A stretch of 64,000 nucleotides of DNA from Ditylenchus dipsaci (Eukaryota; Nematoda; Chromadorea; Rhabditida; Anguinidae). Shown here piece after piece: positions 33,556 through 44,720 of the stretch; position 1 is the first letter of the stretch, and every line of letters starts with the position of its first letter. Under the pieces are notes generated by a model. The model ran no database searches. It was not told where the DNA came from and saw nothing but the letters and a program-made list of their open reading frames with translations. Both the position numbers and the translations under genes were made by a program. The stretch covers positions 62,001 through 126,000 of the forward strand of contig SADC01000180.1 of NCBI GenBank assembly GCA_004194705.1. Reading direction: 5' to 3'.

Positions 33556-36500
33556 TTTCATAAAAGAGCATAGCATTACGGATAGGTTGGATTGTGGTGG
33601 CGGTTGTGTGTTGCCAGGATTAGTGGATGGACACACCCATCCAGGTGAAACTATTAAATTTATGAATTAAAAAATCGATTCTAAGTTTCAGTGTTTGCGG
33701 GTGACCGTGTGCATGAATTTGCCATGAAACTAGCTGGCGCCACTTACATGGATGTAAGTTTTTCAAAAATTGAGTATCTCTATCATTGTCTTCCGTTAAG
33801 GTACAAGCAGCTGGTGTGGCATCCACTTCACCACTCAAAAAACAAGAGAAGCTACAGAAGATAGTTTGTTGCAAGACTTTCTGGGTCACACTGACCAAAT
33901 GTTGGCCTGTGGTACCACATTGTTGGAAGCTAAGAGTGGTTATGGCCTTAATCTAGAGTCTGAGCTAAAGATGCTTCATGTGCTCGACAAGGCGCAACAA
34001 TTCACTCCGTTAGAAATTTCGGCCACTTTTGTGGTGCTCATGCTATCCCGCAGGATCCACTGAACAACAGCAAACGAAGCTCATTGTTGAACAAATTATT
34101 CCTGAGTTGGATAAAAGAAAAAGGCTGGATAATCAGTTTAGCATCTGGAAAACATTGATGTATTTTGCGAGAAAAACGTCTTTGAGATTGAAACCAGGTA
34201 GGTGTTTTTTGATTTATTTTAGCGAAAAAATGCATTAAAATGAAGTTTTGATACGTGATACGAATTTTTTTAATCAATTAAAAAGGACAATACGAAATTT
34301 TTGCATTTATAAACTTTTTATGACTATGACATGATTATGGAAGTGCATATGAAACCTAAACAGTCTTTGGTTTTTGTGATCTCCTTTTTTGCTCTGCGGA
34401 GTAGGGTAAAGTCTGTTTCACGTTTCTGCTTGCTGATACAATAGTTGAATTTTTTTGTTAATTTTAGTTTCCGTTCGAAACATATAAATTTTTCTGAATA
34501 TGTGTATTTATTTCTTAACCCGTTCAACCTTCATCCACACGATGTTTTAGTAAAAAAATACTGCAAGCGGGACAAAAAATCGGACTGAAGGCAAATTTTC
34601 ACGCAGATGAATTACATCCACTTGGTGGAACAGAATTAGCTTCTGAAATAAAAGTAAGGATTTTTTAAAAAATAATTTAAAAAACGATTATGTTTCTAAG
34701 GCCACAGCAGCCAGCCATCTAGAAGAGATAAGTGAAGCTGGAATAAATGCACTAGCTGATGCTGGTACAGTTGCAGTCCTGCTGCCTACAACAGCTTATA
34801 GTTGGTTTCGTTGAAGCATTTTTAAAATGGATTGTAAATTTAGTACTTCGTCTAAAGCCTCCACCAGCCAGACAGATGATAGAGCGTGGGGTTTGTGTAG
34901 CTTTAGGCTCAGATTTCAATCCGAATGCTTTTTGCTACTCCATGCCAACAGTCATGAATTTGGCTTGTGTGACCTTTAAAATGTCCATGTCTGAATCACT
35001 TGTAGCTGCAACTTTGAATGCAGCACATAGCCTCGGCCGGGCCGCACACATGGAGCTATATCGGTTTGCTTTGGCTCCAAAATATAGCCTAATCCCTCCC
35101 CCCCCATCAATGTTTCTGGAAACAATTTATGTAGGAAGAATAGTGGGGTGTGATATTGCTATTGTAGTTTTATATTAGGTCGTCCGGAAAGTTTGTGTGG
35201 TTTTTTTTTAAAGGCTCAAATTGTTTTACCCCGCCAAATTACTGATTTACCCCGCCAAATTATTTTTTTACCGCCAAATTTGAATTTGAGCAAAATACTC
35301 GTTTTACCCCGCCAAATTACTGATTACCCCGCCAAATTTGAATTTACCCCGCCAAATTTAAATTTTCGGTGAATACTGCAGTAAATTTTGCGGGAATTCA
35401 GATTTTATAGTCAAAAAATGACTTGGATCGCTCAAAATCCACCCCGAGTGGCCAGAAGCCCTGAAAGTGGTTTTTGAGGGTTTACTAAAGGGGGGAACTT
35501 TTTGCGAAAAATCGATTGAGCGGATCAGATTTCGGTCCGATGGGCTCAATCGCTCAGGATTCCACCCTTAACAATTTCTCAAACTATCTTAAACCAACCT
35601 AAGCACTGATTTAGGTAGTTAGATACTGGTCTGGAGCAGTTTGGGATGGTTTAGGGTGGTTTAAGATAGTTGAGAAAGGTTAAGGGTGGAATCCTGAGCG
35701 ATTGAGCCCATCGGACCGAAATCTGATCCGCTCAATCGATTTTTCGCAAAAAGTTTACCCCCCCCCCCCTTTTAGTAAACCCCCAAAAAACCAATTTCAG
35801 GGGCTTCTGGCCATTCGGAGCGGGATTCTGACCAATACAAGTTACTTTTTGACTGAAAAATTTAAATTCCCGCAAAATTTACTGCAGTATTTCACCGAAA
35901 ATTCAAATTTGCGGGGTAAATTAGTAATTTTGCGGGGTAAACGAGTATTTTGCTCAAAATTCAAATTTGGCGGGGTAAAAAAAATAATTGGCGGGGTAAA
36001 TCAGTAATTTGGCGGGGTAATTAGTTACAGCTAGGGTTGCTGAATGGACATATGTCCGGACATATGTCCGGACATTTATGGACATATGTCCGGACATATG
36101 TCCTGCAAAATGTCCGCCCTTATTAAATCGGACATATATAAATGAGATTGTTACACAATTTTTTTACAGTTTATTTGCTACTCTTTCTGATTTTTATTTC
36201 AGATTGAAAATGACAAAAGAAAAATATAATTTATTGAAACTTCCACTAGTATTGTAAATTTAGACCACCTAGACGTTACCAAATAAATGGATATTACTCA
36301 AACCAACTGTAAGTTAACCGAATCATTTAGATGGGTCCCAAACCACCTAGAAGCTACCAATACTCATTGATAGTACCCAACCACATGATGCTCGAACTAC
36401 TTAATAGTTCAGAACCAGGACCGGTATCAATAACCACCGCATTAAATGCGAGGATAGGGATGAAATCCGCGGATTTTACGTCCTCAGATATTTATCTGTT

Positions 36501-37172
36501 TGTTCTTTTTTTCAGCCCTAGGTTTTCAAAAGACTATGAATTAAGAGTTTCAGAACCAGTCGGTAGCAATAAATTGTAAATTTAGACCACCTAGACGGTA
36601 TCCAAAGCAAAACCTAAACCAAACCCGACTGGAAGAAGCGGTGGAAGAAATAGAATTGGAAACTGAGTAAAAAGATTCAATTGTAAATGAATTGATGTAT
36701 CTATGAACGATTATTGTATCGTTAATTGAAATTTTTTGAATAAAGTTTGGTTATATAGTGTCCGAAATTTTGGACATATGTCCATAAATGTCCAGACATA
36801 TGTCCGGACATATGTCCAAAATATAAATGTCCAGACATTTCAGCAACCCTAGTTACAGCCTTTTTTAAAGAACTATAATGGCATTGTGTCTTTTTATAGA
36901 TTTTGAGACATATTTTTGCAAGTTGACCATTCCTTTTGTAGCCAAGAATCTCGGCTACAAAACTTGCAAAAAATAGTCTCGAAAATCTTTGAAAACACAA
37001 CGCTAGAAAAGTTCTTTTGAAAATAACCGAACAAACCTTCCGGACGACCTAATACAATATTTATATTGTTTAGGTTGGAAGAGTGGCAGATTTAGTTGTG
37101 TTGGGTACTTCAAGTTGGGAGCATTTGATCTACAGACTAGGTTGCCACATCTATCATCACTCATGTGATTAA
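33556..37172 (+). CDS. AMDHD1: Imidazolonepropionase (histidine degradation)
   Basis: Zinc- or iron-dependent amidohydrolase converting imidazolone-5-propionate to formiminoglutamate, the third step of histidine catabolism. Seven exons are visible: about 33570-33643 with LPGLVDGHTHP (metal ligands); 33692-33753 with AGDRVHEFAMKLAGATYMD; 33801-34198 with KSGYGLNLESELKMLHVL and, in a shifted frame, CGAHAIPQ; 34549-34653 with ANFHADELHPLGGTELA; 34701-34800 with SHLEEISEAGINALADAG; 34844-35063 with ALGSDFNPNAFCYSMP and LNAAHSLGRA; and 37074-37172 with VADLVVLGTSSWEHLIYRLG, ending TAA. The last intron (35064-37073) carries a threefold element nest. Single-base breaks lie near 33817, 34032, 34052 and 35051; each is repaired by one added base (the third and fourth frames give PQGSTE and THGAI). 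The N-terminal exon or exons are not found. Confidence 0.92.
35219..36020. mobile_element. FB1 fold-back, copy 3, with GGCGGGGTAAA modules
   Basis: Left modules TTTACCCCGCCAAATT occur five or six times at 35224-35360, mirrored by AATTTGGCGGGGTAAA at 35905-36018. The core has the same GATTGAGCGGATCAGATTTC hairpin as the other FB1 copies. The module reads GGCGGGG here but GACGGGG in copies 1 and 2. Confidence 0.85.
36032..36851. mobile_element. Non-autonomous hAT element, 820 bp
   Basis: TAGGGTTGCTGAA pairs with TTCAGCAACCCTA. GTTACAGC at 36024-36031 and 36852-36859 is an exact 8 bp duplication. Subterminal repeats of GGACATATGTCC stand at 36048-36100 and 36770-36815. The interior (36180-36720) contains no transposase. 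Confidence 0.92.
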
Positions 37173-37324
37173 ATCTTCACAAGTGGTTTATAAAAATAAA
37201 TTTTTACTCTAGACATTTTTTAGAAAAACTTGTTATTAATGTTTGCTTACAATAATTACAAAAAAAACTAGGTATAAAGATACAAAAAAGTTCAGGCTAA
37301 CAAATTAAGTCTACAGAAACGACT

Positions 37325-40300
37325 ATAGAAAAAGGGATTTCCTAAGTCATCTCTAAGAAGCACAGGAAGTACAAGGAAAAAGGCTACTGTAGAAATAGTA
37401 ATTGCAGAAAAAAGTATAAGTAAGAATCTGTCGATGACGCTAGCAAGAGCTTGCCATTGCCACATTATTCTTTTCTTTCATCCATTATCTTAATCACAAG
37501 ATATAAAACTAGCTTAAATTTAAAATATGAACCTCCTCTTTATTTCATGCTGTTGCCTAAGTCAATCGAATTTAACAAGAATTTTTTTATTTAAATATGA
37601 CCTACAATGAACGGTAGGTCCTTTTCAAAATGCGCCGGAATCGTTCTTCAAATTCTGCCACATTGGCGGTTTAGAGGTGTTAAGTCGAGGCAACAGCTAA
37701 CAAGCATTGGTTTATACACTTTAATAAAGGTTAGAACTTGCCTGCTCTCGCACAATTCGACCTAGGAAAGCGCTTTCTCCAGAACCAATCATGTTGGGAG
37801 AACGCTCAGTAGCGTCACTTTGCAATTCATTTCCATGAAGATTCTGCACATTTAATATATCTCCCGACTCAGACCATTTCTTTGCTAAAACATAGTTTTG
37901 GGTTAAATGACAGATAAAATTCAAACCGAAAAAGTAGATGGCATTAGACATTCACACAGATCCTTGTTTTTACTAGGCCCTTTCTATTTTTCAGTTTTTT
38001 GATACGCTTTAGGTCGCGCAGCAAGCTGGACCGTCGAATGTTGACTGTTTGGCTAGAATCATTTATTAGCAGAAAACTTTAGGCTACTTCATTTCTAGGT
38101 AATCTTTTTTTTTTCAAAAAATAAAATGCAATCATCGCCGCTGCTGGAAATAACAACATCCCCCCCCCCCCTTCCTCCAAAATTTACTGGAATATACCCC
38201 CCCCCCCCTCCAATAATTTTTCTAGGGGTACCTAAAACCACCACCTTTGAATTTTTTTTTAAAAAGCTGATATTGGTACTGGCCATGCCCTGAGCCTAAA
38301 CCAAGCCTGCGACCAAGGGCCTAACCCTAAGGCTAAGCCTAAATTATCGGAGGGATATATCCCAGTTGCGTTTTTTTGGAGGGAAAGAGAGTATATTCCA
38401 GTAGCGCTTAATGATCCATCATCAATCTAAAATATTTCGACACTTTTTTTCGAAAATACAAACAGGTGATCGACTAAAAGTATAAAGTAGCCTAGAAAAT
38501 TGTGAATGTTAAAAAACCTGTGATGTTTTAAGCAAGGTGATTGAATCTGGCTCATGAATCTTAGAAAGAGCATACTTGCCTTCAATAATAATTTATTAAC
38601 TCAAATTTTATATTTTTAAATATTACCATGTACCCAAGAATATATTTTTCCATCCCAAGGAACTGCCTTAATGATTAATTTAGACAAGTTTTTTGACAGT
38701 GTCTTAGCCTACTCTTCCTTGATTGGCAGCACCACTTCGGTGGATATTCAAAGTAACTACATTGACAGTGGTAGCCATGCAAATAAACAAAGAAGCCACT
38801 AAACATGAACAAATATTTGATTTCAAGAAATGAATACCAACAAAACCAACCATAATACATGCCTACATTTTTATTAAATGAGATTAAGAATGCGAGGAAT
38901 TGCAAATACCTATAAGTGGAATGCTTTCACTAGTCGGTGGAATAGACTCGGTGATGGATTGAAGATAGACTCCCATGCTCAAGATGACCGTGTTTAACAT
39001 GTTGATCTTCTCACCAGTTTCGGGAGGCATGAAAAAGCCAAGTAGTGCCATAGATGAGATGAGCACACAAGGCAAGATATGGTTGAACACATAGAATAGG
39101 GGTCTAAGGCATAAAAAATTACTCCGAAATCCAGCAGCTATTAAACCTTCTGTGCATCCGAATTAAATCACAATCACTTAAATTAAGAAAAATAAAGGCC
39201 GAACTATACAATTACGCACTTTCTCAAATCGACCCGAAATGATCTAAAACGTCTAGAAAACATGTTTTCAGGGCACAGCCGACCATTTTTGAAAAGAAAA
39301 TTTTTGACCAAAATTTACTTTTTGCCTTAGTCCCTCAAGGCGTTTAACCTGAAAAGGTACGTGGATGACCGGAAAATGACTTTTATGGTATTCTACCCTC
39401 TATATTTTCATTTTTATCAGGTCCTGTTCGGAATTATGTCTAAGGTAAGTCTGTGAGCGGATATATCTGACCACGAAGGGGGTTTGGTTGAGATGCGCAT
39501 ACACACATACTTCAGACACAAATCACTCGAAAATAACTTTAGATGCAATGAAAAAGCATGCAAACCAGCGCTTCTTTATGCGGTAAGCCCCAGTTAACAA
39601 AACTCTGTTCAAATCCCATCTTTTTCGTGTCTCCAAATACCCTGTCAGGTTGGTTTACCTTGTCCCCAAGGCAAGGAGTCTAATTTTGGTCAGGAAAATT
39701 TCTTTTCAAAAATGGTCCGCCGCGAACTAAAGACCCGGTTTCTACATGTTTCAGATGCTAAAACATTGCAACACATCAGTTTGGGTCGATTTCAGCTAGT
39801 GCCTAATTGTATAGTTTAGCCAAAATTAAAGTAGTAGATTTCAATCAAAATATTTACTGGGCCAACTGGAATTAACATCTGTTGGAAACCGTATAACCTA
39901 TAAATAATAAAAATTGTTTTTTTCTTAATTAAATTTTACCGTTCGAATGGCCCGCATATCAATCAAATCAAATTCAGAATGTGTTCATGCTGTAATATTT
40001 GATTTAGATACTAAAAATTTTATTGAAACAATTACTAATTGCTTAAGTCGCCCTTCTAAAAGTGAGGTCTTGGATTACGAGAACGAGTATTATTTAAAAT
40101 AACCTCAGTGGTCAAGCCGATGTCAATTTCATTCATGTCGTGGCTTCCCCAACTTGCTGCATAAATAGATAGGCTAGGGGAAACTTGCCAAAACGAAATT
40201 GCCAAAACGAAATTTGCCAAATCGAAATGCGCCAAAACGAAATTTGGCCAACGAACCGACAGGGGGTTTAAACCGAGAGCTGAAAAAAAAGAAACAAAAG

Positions 40301-43213
40301 AGAGAAGATACCTAAGGCCGAGCGAAGGATGACAGCATCAACAGAGAAGAGAGCCAGAATTTTTAAACGAGGCTTTAGGATTCTATAAGGTCAAAAATGC
40401 AAGTGGCAATCCAATCGCTTGAAAAATCTAATAAACCTACGAATCGAATTAGATTCCTAAAGCTCTCGGTTTGAAAAATTTCGGCTCTCTTCTCTGTTGA
40501 TGCTGTCATCCCTCGCTTTGGCCTCTCTCTTTGTTCCTTTTTTTCAGCTCTCGGTTTAAACCAAGGCAGTTTTTACGTTCTTTTCGAAATTTTCGAAACT
40601 GTGTCCTCTAACACCTAAAACCACCCCAAAACAACAAAAAACCACCTAAAACAGCAAAAACAGCCAAAATCACACTAAACAACCCAAAACACCCGAACCA
40701 CCGAAACCATCCAAAACTACACCAAACAAAATTTTGCGGGAATTTGATTTTTAGTCTGAACTAACCAAACCAAGTGGTTGTCCACTTTGATGAAAAATAT
40801 TTTTTTACGTTTTTGGGTTCTAAAAACAGTTTTCTAGACTAATTCGTGCACGCTTAACATGGTTTGACAATGGCAAAATGCCGTTTTCTCAGTTATTTTT
40901 TGATTTTTGCAAATAATTGATTTTACCAAATCAATTATCCCCAAAACTCAAAAATTTCTTTATAAAACGTGATTTTACACTGTCAAACCATGTTCAGCGT
41001 GCACGAATTAGTCCAAAAATAGGTTTTGGAATCAAAACGTAAAAAAAATATTTTCGATCCAAGTCGACGACCACCTGGTTTGGTTGGTTAAGACTAAAAA
41101 TTTAAATAAATTTTTAAATTTAAATTTTTGTTTGGTGAAGTTTTGAATGGTTTCTGGTGATTTGGGGTGTTTTAGGTGGTTTTGTGCGATTTTGGGTGGT
41201 TTTGGGTGATTTCGAATGGTTTTCGCTGGTTTGGGGTGGTTTTAGGTGGTTAGGAACAATTACGAAAATTTTCAAAAAACGTAAAAACTGCCTTGGTCCC
41301 CCCTGTTGGTTCGTGGCCAAATTTCGTTTCGGCAAATTTCGTATTGGCATATTTCGTTTTGGCGCATTTCGATTTGGCAAATTTCGTTTTGGCAAATTCG
41401 TTTTGCAAAACATACGTTTGGCAAATTTCGTTTTTGGCAAGTTTCCCTAGCCAATAGATAGTTTTGTGTTTCTACTGATTTACTCACCAAATTTCAGGGT
41501 ACATCCTGAAAATATACTTATAACAAAAATAAATAAAACATATTACTAGATTTCACCTGATCATCAAAAGGATAGTAGCGAACTTTTATGGCGCAGTTCG
41601 ACTAAAGATTTGCTCGTTTGATGCCAGAGTCAAATAAATAACCTCGAAAGTGCCGAGAATAGCCATGTGACGTTGCCTTCATTATTCACCATTATGTCGT
41701 GGATAACACAGAACTGTGGTGCTCACGGCAGCGCTTTAAAAGTTAGTTGTTAGATAATTTCGGCTAAAGACTTGTCGCCAACTTATTGACTAGAATGACA
41801 TCTGGCTTCCAAATCTTGTGGTGAGGAACATAAATCTGCTTAATTCCATCCCAGTCCGAATCGTTCCACATCAAACGTTGATCTAGCCAGTTGGCATTTA
41901 TCCTAATAACAAAATTACAAAATTGATTTTGTGCAGAGCTCTTAAATTAAAAAAAAAAATATTGTGTAAAAAAGGCGGTTTACCATTTTGAAGAAAAAAG
42001 TCATTTTATCCAGTGCTTATTGCCATTTTTAAGCGAAAAAAGATTTTGACTAAAAATTTCAAAAATAAAAAGATTGAGATCCCGAGAAAAAGACAAATCT
42101 TTTTAAAAAAGGAAGTATAAGAGCCCCGATTTTGAATAACACTTTGAACATTTTTAAAAATAAAGAAAAATTATCAGTATATTTGATAGTGACTAACCAA
42201 CAACGAGTAGTAAGGACCTGATTCCTCTCATCCTAAAATCCAAAAACCGATTATATATTTTTCGAAAAACGTATTTACCATTTCCACAATTTGATTTAGC
42301 AGAACTCCAAAAGTATATTGGTTGGCAAATAGTGGTGTTTGGTTGGACGTACATTTTTTCTAGATAGGTTAAAGTGTTCTACAGACCTGCTAACAAGCTG
42401 TATAAAAATAAACCATAGATCTCAGGGTTAAGCAATTTTCGTAAAGAAACTCCTCTGTCGTGTGCCATGTTCTCTGCAAAAATACTTTTCAAATTAAATC
42501 ATTTGCATAAAATTGAGAAAAAACAACTAATCTTAGAGCACTGTTCAAGTTTGTTTAACAATTAAGGCATTTTCATTGCGCCTGCGTTGCAACTCATTAA
42601 TAGAAGTAGCAGTAGAGTGAAGTGGTCGAATGGCTTGACTACCTGTTTATTGCTCTTTTTGAGAGATAGTGGAAACTCATTAACAGAACGTTTGTGTCCT
42701 CAATATGGTTGTCGATCTGATCCAAACTTAGTAGTGACTCTAGAAAGCTAAGCGAGGGTTCTCGCCTTTGTTGTAGAAGGTATTGCTGCTAAATTATAAA
42801 TTATCTTTATTAATAACTAAAAATTAAAAGTGAATCAAAACCAATGTGACAACCCCCTCCCCCTTCCGAAGCGCATAAGTGCCACAATTGGGCTCTATAT
42901 TGTTCGGCCAGCCCGCGAGCCTAGTGAAAAATCAGCTTGGTGATCAAGGCAATAACTTTTGCAATATTTTTAACTACAATTTTAGTATAAAAAAGAGATT
43001 TGGACATCATATTACAAAAATATTTGAGGTGCTGGAAAAAGAAGAAATTTTTTCAAAAAAGAACGATTCACAGCCTTGAGTAAACATATAGATGCTTTAG
43101 CGTTGAATATTTTTTTTTTGCAAAATCACTTACAGACTTGCATTTGAATTATTGCCAAACTGGTCTGTGGTGGTTTTGGCTAGTAGAACCAAGAGTGGGA
43201 AAGCAAACAGCAT
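37325..43213 (-). CDS. Nicotinic-type Cys-loop ligand-gated ion channel subunit
   Basis: Plasma-membrane acetylcholine-gated (or related) channel subunit. Exon 1 (43134-43213) starts at ATG with a signal peptide, MLFAFPLLVLLAKTTT. Ligand-domain exons: about 41790-41902 with NWLDQRLMWNDSDWDGIKQI and YVPHHKIWKPD; 41660-41725 with NEGNVTW; 41566-41610 with NCAIKVRYYPFDDQ (Cys-loop); an 18 bp microexon 41488-41505 coding CTLKFG; 40103-40156 with SWGSHDMNEIDIGL; 39950-40000; 39863-39925. Then about 38900-39105 has FYVFNHILPCVLISSMALL (TM1) and EKINMLNTVIL (TM2); 38705-38870 covers TM3 (GMYY, then a 47 bp intron, then VASLFICMATTVNVVTLN); about 37330-37480 has TM4 (VIDRFLLILFSAI). The intracellular-loop exon near 37735-37940 is likely. 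Phases do not all join, so missing bases are suspected. Subunit class and ligand are not determined. Confidence 0.88.
38157..38410. mobile_element. Short relative of the poly-C-ended elements
   Basis: C-runs with ACTGGAATATACC at the left, mirrored GTATATTCCAGTAGCGC at the right, with GCCTAA-like repeats inside (38285-38345). It lies in an intron of the receptor gene. Confidence 0.7.
39420..39625. repeat. Fragment of the interior of the poly-C-ended elements
   Basis: TGTCTAAGGTAAGT, AGACACAAATCACTCGAAA and TTTATGCGGTAAGCCCCAGT correspond to 6640-6830 and 11135-11330, more diverged. No poly-C ends. Confidence 0.75.
40173..41452. mobile_element. MULE-like non-autonomous element with GCCAAAACGAAATTT modules
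   Basis: GCTAGGGGAAACTTGCC pairs with GGCAAGTTTCCCTAGC. AATAGATAG flanks it at 40164-40172 and 41453-41461, a 9 bp duplication (8-9 bp depending on where the last G is assigned), typical of MULEs. Ends: four modules on the left and about eight on the right. Inside are a second inverted layer (40320-40560) and a palindromic core at 40755-41100. It sits 16 bp upstream of the acceptor side of the receptor exon 40103-40156. Confidence 0.88.
40755..41100. repeat. AACCAAACCAAGTGG palindromic core, second copy
   Basis: CTAACCAAACCAAGTGG pairs with CCTGGTTTGGTTGG. Inner halves ACTAATTCGTGCACGC and GCGTGCACGAATTAGT pair around 40940. It is homologous to the core at 16740-17085, which has different outer modules. 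Confidence 0.8.
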
Positions 43214-43792
43214 CAGTTGCACGTGCAATTGGCTAATTTTGTGAAGAGAAATGCAAATATGATGAATTTCAAAATAGCTTAATCCATCCTAAGTTTAATC
43301 TTGAATATGATAGCAATGGCGAAACTTGGTTCTTTGTTTCTATTTTTGTTTTATGGTAAAGACAAAGAAACTAACTTACTCCAAAATTCATATCTTAGCA
43401 GCAAAAGATTGTTTCACACAAAGCTAGTCAGAGAAAAAAAATAAAATTAAAAGTATATTGATCGAATTGAACACAAGTTGTTTTTGGACTTAAATATGCG
43501 TTTTGCACAACGATTACAAGCAACTTATAAAAGGCATGTTTTTGACAGATAATGATAAATTGGAGAGGACATATAAACGTTTAAGAGCTAGATAAAGCCT
43601 TTTTGCAAAAGAAAGTTATATTAAATTATTCAACAAAAGCATGTAGTACAAAAGTGCGTATAAAGGGATGCTTTGATAAAATTATTGACCCCTTTAACTA
43701 AGTGACCTGCAAAGGAGCGGAAAATTCGATTCTCTAGGGCCAGCTTTCCCCTCTAAACTAGGTTAAAAATATTCAATAAGCATATAAATTTA

Positions 43793-43835
43793 TTAGATTG
43801 GTGCAAAAAGTAATGCCTTTTTTGGTAATGTATGC
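43793..43835. repeat. Isolated mariner-type terminus
   Basis: TTAGATTGGTGCAAAAAGTAA is close to the termini of irritans-type mariners (TTAGGTTGGTGCAAAAGTAA pattern). No matching right end or transposase was seen downstream, so this is a truncated copy. Confidence 0.5.
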
Positions 43836-44074
43836 AAGTTTTTTAAAATTGTTTGGAATTTATCGACAATTCCATTCGACATTTTTACTCTTCTATTTTA
43901 ATTGTCTATTAGGCTTTAAAATAAATATTATTTGCGATCGGCTCGCCGGTACGCGCCATTGGTAAAAAAGGACAAAACCGAAAACTGGTGTCTGAAAACC
44001 GGGTCACCGAACCATTGGATTTAGTTTGAAGTGAAGATAGAAAAGCAATCAACACTGGCTAAAATGACCCAATA

Positions 44075-44204
44075 CGTATTTACTCTAATAATCACCGCCC
44101 CCTCTTTTTTACTAGCATTTGAGAGTTAAGGCCATTTTTTGATTTACAATTTCAAGATTTTCAGGGGGGTGAATTAATAGAGTAAATTAATAGAGTAGAT
44201 ACGG
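44075..44204. mobile_element. Short CCGTAT-family MITE
   Basis: CGTATTTACTCTAATAATC at the left and GAGTAGATACGG at the right, TA on both sides (44073-44074 and 44205-44206). At 130 bp it is the smallest family member seen. Confidence 0.65.
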
Positions 44205-44399
44205 TAAATTCAAAAAGTACAGGTTGCATCAGAATTTTAGTTTGAAGTGAAGATAGAAATAAAGTGAAGTGAAGATAGAAATTAATCGGCAAACAGAATT
44301 AAGAGCAACCCAAATTTAATCTCCAAATATGCATAAATAAAATACCTAATATCACATAAAACATCTTGAAACCATTAACTAAACTAGAACCGCAAGCTC

Positions 44400-44720
44400 T
44401 CTAAATTACATTTAGCTTAGAGCATCGTGATCAGATCGAACATTCCAGGACGAACATTTGCTGGCATGACCCGACAGACAGCAGCTATGTGAGGACCAGG
44501 ACTAGGTCGATGCTGATAGGTCAGAGGTTCTAGGAGCAGTATATAAGCAGTGGATTTACAGCCTAGAGCTCATTATGATCTGATGGCAGCCTGTAGTAGT
44601 AGCGCTCTCTTTTTTTCTTTTCCTTTCTAATTGTTCGCTAATTTGGTCTACAGTTGTAATTAGATCACTTAGAATTATTGTGTTTGACTATTTTACTGTA
44701 TTGTGTGATTTTGATGTGAA
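44400..44720. promoter_or_regulatory. Possible promoter: TATA box with compact downstream region
   Basis: AGTATATAAGCAGTGG near 44540 is a good TATA box, with GC-richer sequence before it and the start-site-like ATTATGATCTG about 30 bp after. No gene follows that I can recognise, and a solo LTR is an alternative. LTR ends were not found. Confidence 0.3.

Larger units (their letters stand above)
35175..37052. mobile_element. Mariner-type element, host of two nested elements
   Basis: TTAGGTCGTCCGGAAAGTTTG and its mirror CAAACCTTCCGGACGACCTAA are typical mariner-style termini. TA on both sides (35173-35174 and 37053-37054). Removing the two insertions leaves only about 250 bp, so it is a MITE without transposase. 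It lies in the last intron of the imidazolonepropionase gene. Confidence 0.88.
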
